64,000 bases of DNA from an uncultured Latescibacterota bacterium (GCA_951813615.1 OX638377.1:3684599-3748598), one strand, 5' to 3'; shown: positions 1 through 9,950, counted from the first letter of the stretch. Numbers and translations are program-made. The notes: generated by a model not told the origin, from the sequence alone.

Positions 1-2
1 AC

Positions 3-317
3 GCCTGGATGCTCGACCCGGACTGGCAGCGCAAAGTCCCCGCCTTTGAGCAACTGACCAGCGCCACGTTGGCAACCGTCGCCGACCACATCGACCACAT
101 CTGTCAGCTTTTGGGCACTTCGCGCCACTGCGGCATTGGCACCGATCTCGACGGCGGCTTCGGCTCCGAGCAAGCCCCGCGCAACCTCAACACCATCGCC
201 GATCTGCAAAAACTCCAGCCTATCCTCGCGCACCGTGGCTACGCGCCAGCAGATATCGCCGGCATCTTCGCTGGCAACTGGATTCGGCTCTTCAAGGACG
301 TATGGAGCCATCCGTAG
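3..317 (+). CDS. Membrane dipeptidase (peptidase M19), C-terminal part only
   Basis: This is the last ~104 residues of a zinc-dependent renal-dipeptidase-type (M19) enzyme, which hydrolyses dipeptides. The reading frame is open to the left edge, so the start lies outside the window. Recognition rests on the GIGTDLDGG segment, which matches the conserved GIGSDFDGG block of the family, followed by the usual C-terminal segment with a GYAPADIAGIFAGNW motif (typically G-x-x-x-x-D-I-x-x-I-x-G-x-N-x-L/I). The other metal-binding residues of the family lie upstream and cannot be checked. The next gene on the strand starts 204 bases later behind its own promoter, so the two are probably separate units. 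Confidence 0.85.
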   Translation, partial: AWMLDPDWQRKVPAFEQLTSATLATVADHIDHICQLLGTSRHCGIGTDLDGGFGSEQAPRNLNTIADLQKLQPILAHRGYAPADIAGIFAGNWIRLFKDVWSHP

Positions 318-436
318 GGGCGACCGGTCGGTCATTCCTACATCGCCTAAATCGGCCCGAATCGACATTGTATTTCATCTCATTTACAAATTCACACCCA
401 TTTAATCCGCAAAATCGCCCAATTTAAAATTCTGTC

Positions 437-465
437 TTGCTTTTATTGCAAAAATATCCGATACT
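437..465 (+). promoter_or_regulatory. Candidate sigma70-type promoter for ilvBN
   Basis: TTGCTT (437-442) and GATACT (460-465) are separated by 17 bases, inside an AT-rich intergenic stretch. The ilvB start is 57 bases further on, with a ribosome binding site AGGGAG at 508-513. I see no leader peptide or attenuator-like hairpin in the ~55-base leader. Confidence 0.4.
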
Positions 466-521
466 TTCCGTCCTAGATAAACATAATTAGCTTAAACCAT
501 CCATCTCAGGGAGAAATTGAC

Positions 522-2240
522 ATGGCGAGAGGAGCTGACAAAGTTATCGAAGCGCTCGACCGCTTCGGCGTCGAATACGTCTTCGGCCATCCTGGTGGCG
601 CGGCCATGCCCATCTTCGACGCACTGCTCAACTCCAAACAGATTCGCTTCGTCCTCACCCGGCACGAGCAAGGCGCGACCCACATGGCCGATGGATACGC
701 CCGTGCGACTGGGAAGCCCGGCGTCGTCCTCGTAACCTCCGGCCCGGGCGCAACCAACACCATCACCGGCCTGCTAACCGCGCTGATGGATTCCGCGCCC
801 GTCATCGCCCTCACCGGCCAAACCGTCACCCCCATGCTCGGCAAAGACGCCTTTCAGGAGGCCGATGTCTTTGGCATCTCCATGCCCGTCGTCAAGCACT
901 CCTATCTAGTGAGAGACCCCAACGACATCCCTCGTGTGATGACCGAGGCATTTCACATCGCCACCACCGGCCGACAGGGGCCAGTGCTCGTCGATTTGCC
1001 CAAGGACGTCACGCAGGGCGATCCCTTTCCCGAATGCATCACCGACTTTCCCGAGAAAGTGTACTTGCCTGGTTACACCTGGCAGACCAAGCCCGCGCCC
1101 GAGTTGCTCGAAGAAGCCGCCACCCTCCTGCGCCAGAGCAAGCGTCCCCTGCTCTACTTGGGCGGTGGCTGCATTGCCTCGGGCGGCCACGAGGCAGCCA
1201 AGGCCTTTGCTGAAAAGACGCGGATGCCAGTGACCAACACCCTGCTCGGCAAGGGAGCGTTCCCCGAGCAGCACGCGCTTTCGGTGGGTATGCTCGGCAT
1301 GCACGGCACGGCCTATGCCAACAAAGCCGTCGTCGGCTGCGACTTGATTATGTCGGTAGGAGGGCGCTGGGACGACCGGATTACCGGCAAGCTCTCGGAA
1401 TTCTGCCCGGATGCAAAAAAAATCCACATCGACATTGACCCAGCCGAATACGGCAAAGTGGTCATGCCCGACGTTTTTATCGAGGGCGATGCGCGCCAAG
1501 TCCTCGAAGAGCTAATCAACTACGTCGAGCCGATTGACACGGCAGCTTGGCTAGCCCAAATCGACGAGTGGAAGGCGAAATACCCGCTCAAATACGGCAA
1601 GCGCGGCGGTCTCAAGATGCAGGCTGTCATCGACCGCCTGTACGAGCTGACCGCTGGCCGCGCCGTGGTGACCACGGACGTCGGCCAGCACCAGATGTGG
1701 GCGGCCCAGTTCTACAAGACAGCGCACCACCGCCAGTGGCTATCTTCCGGCGGCGCTGGCACGATGGGCTTTGGCTTCCCCGCGGCCGTCGGTGCCCAAT
1801 TCGGTCGCCCCGAAGAGACCGTGGTCGCCATCTGCGGCGACGGCGGCTTCCAGATGACCCTGTGCGAACTGGCCACTGCCGTTATTCATCGGCTGCCGAT
1901 TAAGATCCTAGTCCTCGACAACAAGTACCTCGGGATGGTCCGTCAGTGGCAGGACCTCTTTTTTGACAATCGGCTCTCCGGCGTCGATCTAGAAGGCAAC
2001 CCCGACTTCGTCAAGCTGGCTGAATCCTACGGGGCCAAGGGCTTTCGCATCCGGCGCACCGCCGACATTGACAAGATCCTCAAGCAGGCTCTCGACTACG
2101 ACGAAGGTCCTTGCGTCATCCACGCCGAGTGCGAAAAAGAAGACAACGTCTTCCCGATGATCCCCGCCGGGGCCGCGCTCACCGACATGCTAGTCGAGGC
2201 CCCCAAGCAGAAACTGGCCCAACCTAAAGGGAGCACCTAA
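522..2240 (+). CDS. ilvB: Acetolactate synthase, large (catalytic) subunit
   Basis: The protein has 572 residues, the normal length for this thiamine-diphosphate enzyme. It condenses two pyruvates to acetolactate, or pyruvate plus 2-oxobutyrate to acetohydroxybutyrate, at the head of valine/leucine/isoleucine synthesis. The N-terminal TPP domain carries the activating Glu49 in RHEQGATHMADGYAR. The C-terminal TPP-binding domain shows GDGGFQMTLCELATA and then DNKYLGMVRQWQ, the segment typical of AHAS rather than of other members of the family. A ribosome binding site (AGGGAG) lies 8 bases before the ATG. The stop overlaps the start of the regulatory subunit gene by one base (TAATG), so the two subunits are translationally coupled. 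Confidence 0.97.
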   Translation: MARGADKVIEALDRFGVEYVFGHPGGAAMPIFDALLNSKQIRFVLTRHEQGATHMADGYARATGKPGVVLVTSGPGATNTITGLLTALMDSAPVIALTGQTVTPMLGKDAFQEADVFGISMPVVKHSYLVRDPNDIPRVMTEAFHIATTGRQGPVLVDLPKDVTQGDPFPECITDFPEKVYLPGYTWQTKPAPELLEEAATLLRQSKRPLLYLGGGCIASGGHEAAKAFAEKTRMPVTNTLLGKGAFPEQHALSVGMLGMHGTAYANKAVVGCDLIMSVGGRWDDRITGKLSEFCPDAKKIHIDIDPAEYGKVVMPDVFIEGDARQVLEELINYVEPIDTAAWLAQIDEWKAKYPLKYGKRGGLKMQAVIDRLYELTAGRAVVTTDVGQHQMWAAQFYKTAHHRQWLSSGGAGTMGFGFPAAVGAQFGRPEETVVAICGDGGFQMTLCELATAVIHRLPIKILVLDNKYLGMVRQWQDLFFDNRLSGVDLEGNPDFVKLAESYGAKGFRIRRTADIDKILKQALDYDEGPCVIHAECEKEDNVFPMIPAGAALTDMLVEAPKQKLAQPKGST

Positions 2241-2818
2241 TGTCCACCGCTGCCATTCACTTTGCGGCCGCAGATCTCAACGCCCGCCAAGAGGCTGTAG
2301 ACGCGCCACAACTCAAGCCGACCGAACCCCAACAAAAGACCACCATCGGCCTGTTGGTCAACGACCGTCCCGGCGTGCTGGTACGCATCGCCCAGTGTTT
2401 TGCTCGACGCGGCTACAACATTGAGAATCTCGTCGTTTCGCCGGCCCACATTCCCCAGTGCTCGCGCATGACCATTACCAGCATTGGCCCCGCTGCCGAG
2501 TTGAACCAAATCATCTTGCAACTCAACAAGTTAGTCGACGTCATCCACGCCAAAGACCACTCGACCGACGATGCCATCACCCGCGAGTTGGCGCTCTTCA
2601 AGGTCGGCTGCTCGGTCGAAGAGCGCACCGAGGTCTTGCAGATTACCGAGGTCTTTCGCGGCAAGACGGTCGATATCTCAGGGGCCACCATCACCATCGA
2701 GGCCACTGGCACCACTGAGAAGATGGACGCGCTCGAATCGCTCTTGAGCAAATTCGACCTCAAGGAGATGGTTCGCACGGGCAAGGTGGTCATGGCTCGC
2801 GGCAACAAGCCGACATAA
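2240..2818 (+). CDS. ilvN: Acetolactate synthase, small (regulatory) subunit
   Basis: The protein has 192 residues. It binds the catalytic subunit, raises its activity and confers feedback inhibition by branched-chain amino acids. The ACT domain begins near residue 34 (TIGLLVNDRPGVLVRIAQCF, then RRGYNIENLVVSP) and the conserved C-terminal ALS small-subunit domain follows. The ~30 residues before the ACT domain are an extra, low-complexity N-terminal extension compared with the usual ~160-residue form. Its ATG overlaps the ilvB stop by one base. A strong hairpin terminator follows directly. Confidence 0.95.
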   Translation: MSTAAIHFAAADLNARQEAVDAPQLKPTEPQQKTTIGLLVNDRPGVLVRIAQCFARRGYNIENLVVSPAHIPQCSRMTITSIGPAAELNQIILQLNKLVDVIHAKDHSTDDAITRELALFKVGCSVEERTEVLQITEVFRGKTVDISGATITIEATGTTEKMDALESLLSKFDLKEMVRTGKVVMARGNKPT

Positions 2819-2852
2819 AAAAGGGGGACGAGCATTACCCGTCCCCCTTTTT
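2817..2852. terminator. Bidirectional intrinsic terminator between ilvN and the TonB receptor gene
   Basis: GGGGGACG (2823-2830) pairs with CGTCCCCC (2840-2847) around a 9-base loop. The stem is flanked by an A run (2817-2822) and a T run (2848-2852), which extend the pairing and provide the U tract on either strand. It lies between two convergent genes, overlapping the ilvN stop codon and ending 18 bases before the receptor's stop, so it can serve both. Confidence 0.9.
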
Positions 2853-2869
2853 GCCTGCTGTATCCTTCC

Positions 2870-5851
2870 TTAAAACGCCACGCCCAACTGCCCAAAGACC
2901 AAGCGGCCGATCTCCGGTGCCCCAATAAAGGTGCGGTGCTTGGTGTCGAGCGCGTTGGAAACATCCACTCCAAGCCGCAGGTTGCTTCCAAACGGTAGCA
3001 AATAACTCGCATTCAAATCGAGTAGCGAGTACGCGTCCACATCCCCGATGAACACCCCAGACTCCTGGCGGAACGCCCCCACATAGCGCCACTGCGCCCC
3101 TATAGTTAATTGCTCTTGGTCAAAGGTATAGGACGTGCCTAGCTTGAGCTTGTTACCCGGCGCGTTGAGCGCTATGTCGGCGATGCCATCGACTTTCTCA
3201 AATAAAGTCTTATCGACGTAAGAATAGCTGCCCGTCAGCGACCATTGGTCGCTTGGGAAATAGGCCAAGTTCACATCCAAGCCGTTAAGAGAGATCTCGC
3301 CGAAGTTGCGATAGGTCAACATTACCGCTGTCGGCTCAAAGGCTTGCTCCGGCGTAACCGTGCCAAACGGGATGCCCGCGGCCCCACCGGCAAACAACGC
3401 GACAATTTCATCCACCGGCGAGCCATTGCCGTTGCCAGACAAGGTGCCCGGGACCTGCATATTGTCGAGCGGGGCGACCGCCGCGGCCAGCTCTGCATTC
3501 TCGGCCAGCGTCTCTCCGACGCTAGCACCTAGCGCCGCCCCAAGGCTAGCCGGATCGAGGAAGACATTGGGCGTCTGCACCTGAATCGGAGAGACAAAAT
3601 CCTTTATCCGTGTGTGATACAAGTCGGCCGCCACCACCAGCTTCTCGCCGACCACCCCCTTGTAGCCCAGTTCAAAGGTCTCGGTAGTAGTAGAGCGGGT
3701 CAGCGGCACGTCGATCACATCGGCGACCGGATCAAAGGGAGCCGGATCGCCAGCCGCCACCTTCTCGAGGTTGAGCATGAGTAGGGCGTTGTCCAATCCC
3801 GTCAGTTGCTCGGGCAACAAGGCATCTAACCCGCCCAATAGCTGCCCGGCGGCGGCCTCGGCCTCGGCTTTTTCTAGCCCTTGCAGCACCCCTATCTGGG
3901 TAGCCGCTAGCCCTAGAAAAAGCTCTGTATTGAGTGCGCTCAGCACCCCTCCGCGCCCCAAACCCCACATAACATTGGTAAAGACCGGATCCCCCAAGTC
4001 GATGTAGTCGGCCGGATCCATCCCCGCCACCGGCGCAAAAGACGAGCGGAACTTTGGTCGGCCATTGTCCGAACGAGCAAAAGTCCAGCCGCTAGCAAAC
4101 CCCTCGCGATAGGTTCCCTGCGCACGGATGTCTATCGCCGGCGCAAAGCCCAGCACCGGCGCAAACGCCGCGCCAATGCCGAACGGATCTTGAGACGAGC
4201 GGATGTCCAAATAGAGGTTGTTGCTCGACGGAGTCGCAAAGGCGCGGTTGTAAGTCAACCTCAATATCTGGGTCTCTTTAGGCTTGAAGACCAGTCCGGC
4301 ACGCGGCGAGATTTCGCCTTCGGGAATGCGGTTGTGGTCGTCGTAGCGCAGGGCCACCACCAAGTCGAGCATCTCGCTCAGGGCCGTCTCGCTCTGCACG
4401 TAAGCCCCAAATTCATTGGTCTGGTCGTAGTCTTCGTTCCCGCCGGTGATGGTTCCCTCGGTATCCGGCCGCGTCAGCAGCACATCGGCACCGTAGGTAA
4501 AGCGCTGTCGAACCCCCAGCGTCGCGGAGTGCTGAATTTGGAAGGCGGTCAGCTTAGATTTATCGACGATCGGATTCCCATCGCGCAGAGTAAAAGTCTC
4601 GCCGGCATTGCTCCCATTCTGGAAGACCTGAGCAAACCAATTCTTGTACAGCAGGCGAAGCTGGACGTAGTTGTACGCCCAGTCTTGGGCTTGGCCAGCC
4701 CCCAAGCCAGTCAACTCGATCTGGTCGCCCTTGTTGTATCCGGCTGCCAAAATAGCCGTCAAGTCGTCCGTGGCCTTGTAGTCCAAGCGCACTTCGGCGC
4801 TCTGGCGCTCAATGTCAAAACTGCGTTCCGAAAGCGGCTCTAGCGTATCATCTCCGGCCTTAATCGCCCGTAGCCTTTGCCAGCGAGCCTTCACCTCTTC
4901 GCGGTCGGTCGGGTCGATGCACTGCTGCCACAAGCGCTCCTCTGAACCGATATCGGCAAGGTCTATGTCTGTGCATTGATCCTGGTCCCCCCAGTCCATC
5001 CCCGTATAATACTGGGCCGAGACCTTGTAGCCGAGGCGGTCGCTAGCAGCCCCGGCGTGGCGCATACCTACCTTGCGCACACTCCGCTCGCCTAGACCAA
5101 CGTTGACATTGGTCCCCGCCGAAGTAAATGGCGAATGGGTGATGATGTGCATCACGCCATTGGCGCTATTGGGTCCGTAGAGCGCCGACCCCGGCCCCAA
5201 CACCACCTCGATGCGCTCAATGTCGTCGTTGGTCACCGGAATGAAGTTGTAGGCATTCAACCGCAGCGAAGGGACGCGGGCAATGCGATTGTCGGTCAGC
5301 GTCAGCAGGGCACCCGAAAACACATTGTTGAAGCCCCGCACGACCACATTGCTCTGCGCCAAGCCGGTCTGGGAAAAGTCCACCCCCGGCAGATCGCGGA
5401 TGTGTTCGGCGACGCTGAGCGCCGGCCGATTGCGGATCTCCGCGGCCTCAACTATCGCCACCGAGGCCGGGGCTTCGAGGACTTTTTCCTGCCGCCGCGA
5501 AGCCGAGACTACGTTCTGGTCGAGGAAGATGATTCCCGTCTCCAGCGTCAGCATCAGCTCCTGCTCTCCAGCTACGATGCCCACATCTTCTCGCATTAGG
5601 GACCGATAGCCGATATGCGTAACGCTGAGCTGATACTCGCCGACCGGCAGCCCTTCTAAGTGGAAGCGACCGTCTTCGTCGGTGGCTGTGCCGATCTTGC
5701 CGCCCGGTAGCAGGTCGCTAACGAGGACGACATTGGCCCCGGGGATCGCTTCGCCCTCCGGCCCCTTCACGACGCCCGAAAGCGTCCCCTCTGCGCCGAA
5801 GGCGACGCCCGCCCACAGCACGAGAGCATATAAAAGCAATTTGCACTTCAT
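2870..5851 (-). CDS. TonB-dependent outer-membrane receptor with CarboxypepD_reg-like N-terminal domain
   Basis: The mature-type protein has 993 residues. The chosen start (MKCKLLLYALVLW) is preceded by AAGGAG at good spacing and opens a signal peptide ending near AFGAEG. A longer in-frame start 14 codons upstream has no such support. After the signal peptide comes a ~75-residue carboxypeptidase-regulatory-like beta domain (GEAIPGANVVLVS, DEDGRFHLEGLPVGEY). A plug domain follows (VSASRR, VAEHIRDLPGVDFSQ, VVVRGFNN, IERIEVVLGPGSALYGPNSA), then a long beta-barrel ending in an aromatic residue (GQLGVAF). The substrate cannot be told from sequence; no transport or energy-transduction partner is adjacent. 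It is divergent from a Gfo/Idh dehydrogenase, which might hint at a carbohydrate ligand, but this is weak. Confidence 0.93.
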   Translation of the reverse strand: MKCKLLLYALVLWAGVAFGAEGTLSGVVKGPEGEAIPGANVVLVSDLLPGGKIGTATDEDGRFHLEGLPVGEYQLSVTHIGYRSLMREDVGIVAGEQELMLTLETGIIFLDQNVVSASRRQEKVLEAPASVAIVEAAEIRNRPALSVAEHIRDLPGVDFSQTGLAQSNVVVRGFNNVFSGALLTLTDNRIARVPSLRLNAYNFIPVTNDDIERIEVVLGPGSALYGPNSANGVMHIITHSPFTSAGTNVNVGLGERSVRKVGMRHAGAASDRLGYKVSAQYYTGMDWGDQDQCTDIDLADIGSEERLWQQCIDPTDREEVKARWQRLRAIKAGDDTLEPLSERSFDIERQSAEVRLDYKATDDLTAILAAGYNKGDQIELTGLGAGQAQDWAYNYVQLRLLYKNWFAQVFQNGSNAGETFTLRDGNPIVDKSKLTAFQIQHSATLGVRQRFTYGADVLLTRPDTEGTITGGNEDYDQTNEFGAYVQSETALSEMLDLVVALRYDDHNRIPEGEISPRAGLVFKPKETQILRLTYNRAFATPSSNNLYLDIRSSQDPFGIGAAFAPVLGFAPAIDIRAQGTYREGFASGWTFARSDNGRPKFRSSFAPVAGMDPADYIDLGDPVFTNVMWGLGRGGVLSALNTELFLGLAATQIGVLQGLEKAEAEAAAGQLLGGLDALLPEQLTGLDNALLMLNLEKVAAGDPAPFDPVADVIDVPLTRSTTTETFELGYKGVVGEKLVVAADLYHTRIKDFVSPIQVQTPNVFLDPASLGAALGASVGETLAENAELAAAVAPLDNMQVPGTLSGNGNGSPVDEIVALFAGGAAGIPFGTVTPEQAFEPTAVMLTYRNFGEISLNGLDVNLAYFPSDQWSLTGSYSYVDKTLFEKVDGIADIALNAPGNKLKLGTSYTFDQEQLTIGAQWRYVGAFRQESGVFIGDVDAYSLLDLNASYLLPFGSNLRLGVDVSNALDTKHRTFIGAPEIGRLVFGQLGVAF

Positions 5852-6102
5852 AATTGACTCCTTATTTAGAATTCCAAATCTATCCCTAAGCATCCGACCC
5901 CGCTACCCTCGCCACCTAATTAAGTAATATCGCAACGCATTACCGAGCAAAGGCAAACGGCTTCTGCGGGAATCTCGTCACCTATCTATCTCCACTGCCC
6001 AACCTTGTTCTGTCCCAAGTCTTGCCCGCTCTATTGATTTTCCCCGCCACCATTGCGTATTTTCCCAGCCCTAATTCACCTATGCTATCGGAGACTTATT
6101 CC

Positions 6103-7122
6103 ATGCCGGACAAACTCAAGCTCGCCTTTATTGGCTGCGGTGCCATCGCCCGCTTTCACCTCGACGGCATCAAAGGCCACGCCCCCCGCATCGATGTCAC
6201 CGCGTTAGTCGATCTCGACGAATCCAAAGCCCAAACCTACGCCGCTGAAACCGGCGGCCAAACCTTTACCTCACTCGACGAAGCGCTCACCAAGGGCGAC
6301 TTCGACGCCGTTGACATCATGCTGCCCCACGACCTACACGAATCCATCGCCCTCCAGTGTTTCGACGCCGGCAAGCACGTGCTCTTGGAAAAGCCCATGG
6401 CCCCCACCCTCGACGCCTGCAACCGCATTCTCGCCGCAGCCAACGCGGCCCCAGGCGTCTTCATGGTCGCGGAAAACAGCCAGTACTGGCCCGAAATCGT
6501 CGAGGCCCAAAAGCACCTTACCGCCGGAGCCATCGGCGAGATCATCACCGCCCGCGCGGCCTTTGTCTATCCCTTTGACGACTACTGGTTCAAAGAAGAA
6601 CGGCCCTGGCGCTACGAAAAGGGGCGCACCGGCGGCGGCATCGCCATCGACGGCGGCTCGCACTGGATCCGGCCCCTGCGCATGTGGATGGGCGAAATCA
6701 AAGAGGTGGTCGGCGTGTTGGGGCATCCGCTCGCGCAGATGGAGGGCGAATCGCTCGCCCGCGCGCTCTTCCGCTTTGACTCGGGCAAGACCGCCGTTTT
6801 CGATGCCATGATGATCGACACAGTATTAGCCCCAGACCCTTGGTGGCGAATTACCGGCACCAAGGGCGAGTTGACCATCAACGCCGGCCTCGACGGGGCC
6901 GAACTCTGGCTGTGGGATGCAGACCATCCCGAAGGCAAGCGGCTCTTTGCGAGCCCGGGTTACACCGAGTCCTTTGGGCCGGAGCTAGCCGATTTTGCCG
7001 CCGCCGTCCTCGACGGCAAGGCCCCGGACGCGCCGCCGGAACACGCTCTCGGCGAGTTGCGCACGGCCTTGGCCCTCTATCGCTCGGCCGCCAGCCAGCG
7101 GTGGGAAAAGGTGTGGGCGTAA
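6103..7122 (+). CDS. Gfo/Idh/MocA family NAD(P)-dependent oxidoreductase
   Basis: The protein has 339 residues. The N-terminal Rossmann fold opens with LAFIGCGAIARFHLDGI, and the family signature EKPMAPTLDAC (E-K-P) lies near residue 100. The C-terminal alpha/beta domain carries the GGGIAIDGGSHWIRPLRM segment. Such enzymes oxidise or reduce sugars, inositols or their derivatives with NAD(P); the exact substrate is not deducible. I start it at the ATG at 6103, which has GGAG nine bases upstream. An in-frame upstream ATG would only add a non-conserved 27-residue leader. Confidence 0.9.
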   Translation: MPDKLKLAFIGCGAIARFHLDGIKGHAPRIDVTALVDLDESKAQTYAAETGGQTFTSLDEALTKGDFDAVDIMLPHDLHESIALQCFDAGKHVLLEKPMAPTLDACNRILAAANAAPGVFMVAENSQYWPEIVEAQKHLTAGAIGEIITARAAFVYPFDDYWFKEERPWRYEKGRTGGGIAIDGGSHWIRPLRMWMGEIKEVVGVLGHPLAQMEGESLARALFRFDSGKTAVFDAMMIDTVLAPDPWWRITGTKGELTINAGLDGAELWLWDADHPEGKRLFASPGYTESFGPELADFAAAVLDGKAPDAPPEHALGELRTALALYRSAASQRWEKVWA

Positions 7123-7125
7123 TGC

Positions 7126-7154
7126 TTGCACGAACCTTTCCTTTGAGATATATT
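7126..7154 (+). promoter_or_regulatory. Candidate promoter for ppdK
   Basis: TTGCAC (7126-7131) and TATATT (7149-7154) are spaced by 17 bases, just after the stop of the Gfo/Idh gene. The leader to the ppdK start would be about 150 bases, in which I see no clear secondary structure. The -10 is good and the -35 weak. Confidence 0.35.
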
Positions 7155-7310
7155 CAGCCCTTCAGCCCTGTGAGGCAGTTCCTCGACGCACCGAGCATGT
7201 TCGATCCTTGGCTTCCCAACACCCAAATGTGCCCCTTTTTCAATCTCAGCGGCAGAGGCTGTCAAGGCCGAGATGCCCTCTCGATTCAAAACGCATAGAA
7301 TAGGAAAGCA

Positions 7311-9941
7311 ATGACAGAAAAGTACGTATTCTTGTTTGGCACCGATCAATCCGAAGGCGACAAGGAAATGCGCAACCTGCTCGGCGGCAAAGGCGCTAAC
7401 CTCGCCGAAATGGCCCAGCTCGGCCTGCCCGTCCCAGCCGGTTTTACCATCACCACCGAAGTTTGCACCTATTACTACAACCACGACCAAACGTATCCCG
7501 ACTCGCTCAAAGGCCAAGTAGAACGCGCCATTGCCGAAGTCGAAAAAACCATGGACATGCGCTTTGGCGACGCAGCCAACCCGCTCTTGCTATCCGTGCG
7601 CTCCGGCGCCAGAGTATCCATGCCCGGCATGATGGAGACCGTGCTCAACCTCGGCCTCAACGACGAGATCGTCCAAGGGCTGATCGAACAATCGGGTGAC
7701 CCGCGCTTCTGCTACGACGTGTATCGTCGCTTCGTGCAGATGTACGGCGATGTGGTCATGGGGTTGCGCCCCGAAGACGAAAAAGAAACAGACCCTTTCG
7801 AGGCCCTACTTGAAGCGAAAAAGCACGCTCGCGGGGTCGCGCTCGACAGCGAACTGAGTGCCCAAGATCTGCGCGAATTGGTCGCCGAGTTTAAGGGTGA
7901 GATCGCCAAGCGGCTCGACCGCGAGTTCCCCGAAGACCCCCACGAGCAATTGTGGAATGCCATCGGCGCGGTCTTCGGCTCTTGGCAAGGCCAGCGCGCC
8001 ATCCGCTACCGAGAAATCGAAGGCATCCCCCACGACTGGGGCACGGCCGTCAACGTCCAGTCCATGGTGTACGGCAACATGGGCGACAACTGCGCCACCG
8101 GCGTGGCCTTCACGCGTAATCCCTCTACTGGGGAGAAGCACCTGTACGGCGAGTTCCTCATCAACGCCCAAGGCGAAGACGTGGTCGCTGGTACCCGCAC
8201 CCCCGAACCCCTGTCCGAACTCAGCGGCCAAATGCCGCGAGTGTACGAGCAGTTCCAAGCAATTTGTGACCAGCTAGAGCCGCACTACCGAGACATGCAG
8301 GATGTGGAGTTCACGGTCCAGAAGGACAAATTGTGGATGCTGCAAACCCGCAACGGCAAGCGCACTGGAGCGGCGGCTGTCCAAATTGCCGTGGACATGG
8401 CCGCCGAGGGGTTAATCTCACAAGAGGAAGCCCTCCTGCGCGTCACTCCGGATCAACTCGACCAGCTCCTGCACCCCACGTTCGACGAAGCGAGCCCCAA
8501 GGACATCATTGCCGAGGGACTGCCCGCTTCACCTGGGGCGGCGACCGGCCAAGTGGTCTTCAACTCCGCAGAGGCCGAAACAGAAGCGGCCGCAGGCCAG
8601 CAAGTCATCTTGGTGCGCCAAGAGACTTCGCCCGAAGACATCGGGGGTATGGACGCCGCCCAAGGCATTCTCACCGCACGCGGGGGCGCGTCCTCTCATG
8701 CCGCCTTAGTCGCGCGCGGCATGGGCAAGTGCTGCGTCGCCGGCTGCGAATCCATAGCCATCGACTATCACCAAGAATTGTTTACCGCCAACGGCAAGAT
8801 CGTCAAAAAGGGCGACTGGATATCCCTCGATGGCTCGTCCGGCCAAGTCATGCTGGGCCAAGTCCCCACCGTGGAGCCGAGTTTCTCGGCGGCGTTTGGA
8901 ACCATGATGGATTGGGCCGACGACAAGCGTCGGCTGGCCGTGCGCACCAACGCCGACACGCCGCACGACTCAGAAGTGGCCCGCAAGTTCGGCGCTGAGG
9001 GCATCGGCCTGTGCCGCACTGAGCACATGTTCTTCGAGGGCGACCGCATCGTGGCCGTGCGCGAGATGATCCTCGCCGCCGACGAGGCCGGGCGACGCCA
9101 AGCCCTAGCCAAGCTCAAGCCCATGCAGCAGCTCGATTTTGAGGGCATTTTCACCGCTATGGACGGCCTGCCCGTAACCATCCGCCTGTTAGACCCACCG
9201 CTGCACGAGTTCTTGCCCCACGAGCCAGCTCAGCAAGAACAGATGGCTGAGGAAATGGGCGTCCCCTTGAGCCAGATCGAGGCTAAAATCACCTCGTTGC
9301 ACGAATTCAATCCCATGTTGGGGCATCGCGGCTGCCGCTTGGGAATTACCTACCCGGAAATCTACGAGATGCAGGTCGAGGCCATTTTCGAGGCCGCGGT
9401 CAACGTGCGCGCCGAGGGCATTAATCCCCTGCCCGAAATTATGATCCCCCTCGTGGGAACCGAGCGCGAGTTTAGCGACCTAAAAGCTATGGTTGACCGC
9501 GTCGCCGTTGCCGTCGGAGGCACTATCGAGTATCTAGTAGGAACCATGATCGAGGTGCCGCGCGCCGCTCTCGTCGCCGATCAAATCGCCCAAGAGGCCG
9601 AATTCTTTAGCTTCGGTACCAACGACCTGACCCAGCTCACCTTCGGCTACAGCCGTGATGATTCGGGCAAGTTCCTCCCGCAATACGTGGAGCAGGGCAT
9701 TCTCGCCGACGATCCGTTCCAAAGCCTCGATCAAGATGGTACCGGCCAACTAGTGCGCCTCGGCACCGAGCGCGGCCGCAGCACCCGTAAAACCCTCAAG
9801 GTCGGCATCTGCGGCGAGCACGGCGGCGATCCGAGTTCGGTGGGCTTTTGCCACGAAGTAGGTCTCGACTACGTTTCTTGTTCCCCCTACCGGGTGCCCA
9901 TCGCCCGCTTGGCGGCCGCCCAAGCCGCCCTTGCCGAGTGA
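7311..9941 (+). CDS. ppdK: Pyruvate, phosphate dikinase
   Basis: The protein has 876 residues, the usual PPDK length. It interconverts pyruvate + ATP + Pi and phosphoenolpyruvate + AMP + PPi, linking glycolysis and gluconeogenesis. The N-terminal ATP-grasp nucleotide domain contains LLGGKGANLAEMAQLGLPVPAGF and RSGARVSMPGMMETVLNLG. The swivelling phosphohistidine domain has GGASSHAALVARGMG with the phosphorylated His463. The C-terminal PEP/pyruvate TIM barrel has the catalytic Cys834 in GICGEHGGDP. All three catalytic regions look intact. No PPDK regulatory kinase/phosphatase gene lies next to it. Confidence 0.97.
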   Translation: MTEKYVFLFGTDQSEGDKEMRNLLGGKGANLAEMAQLGLPVPAGFTITTEVCTYYYNHDQTYPDSLKGQVERAIAEVEKTMDMRFGDAANPLLLSVRSGARVSMPGMMETVLNLGLNDEIVQGLIEQSGDPRFCYDVYRRFVQMYGDVVMGLRPEDEKETDPFEALLEAKKHARGVALDSELSAQDLRELVAEFKGEIAKRLDREFPEDPHEQLWNAIGAVFGSWQGQRAIRYREIEGIPHDWGTAVNVQSMVYGNMGDNCATGVAFTRNPSTGEKHLYGEFLINAQGEDVVAGTRTPEPLSELSGQMPRVYEQFQAICDQLEPHYRDMQDVEFTVQKDKLWMLQTRNGKRTGAAAVQIAVDMAAEGLISQEEALLRVTPDQLDQLLHPTFDEASPKDIIAEGLPASPGAATGQVVFNSAEAETEAAAGQQVILVRQETSPEDIGGMDAAQGILTARGGASSHAALVARGMGKCCVAGCESIAIDYHQELFTANGKIVKKGDWISLDGSSGQVMLGQVPTVEPSFSAAFGTMMDWADDKRRLAVRTNADTPHDSEVARKFGAEGIGLCRTEHMFFEGDRIVAVREMILAADEAGRRQALAKLKPMQQLDFEGIFTAMDGLPVTIRLLDPPLHEFLPHEPAQQEQMAEEMGVPLSQIEAKITSLHEFNPMLGHRGCRLGITYPEIYEMQVEAIFEAAVNVRAEGINPLPEIMIPLVGTEREFSDLKAMVDRVAVAVGGTIEYLVGTMIEVPRAALVADQIAQEAEFFSFGTNDLTQLTFGYSRDDSGKFLPQYVEQGILADDPFQSLDQDGTGQLVRLGTERGRSTRKTLKVGICGEHGGDPSSVGFCHEVGLDYVSCSPYRVPIARLAAAQAALAE

Positions 9942-9950
9942 GTTTCTGCC

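Noticed and set aside
325..340. Short inverted repeat GACCG-GT-CGGTC after the dipeptidase gene as a terminator
   Set aside because: Two-base loop, 5-base arms and no T run, so not a convincing terminator.
4190..4843. A 217-codon open frame antisense to the TonB receptor
   Set aside because: No family resemblance, no ribosome binding site, and fully inside a clear coding gene. The same applies to the long antisense frames at 906-1499, 18156-18653 and 49371-49691.
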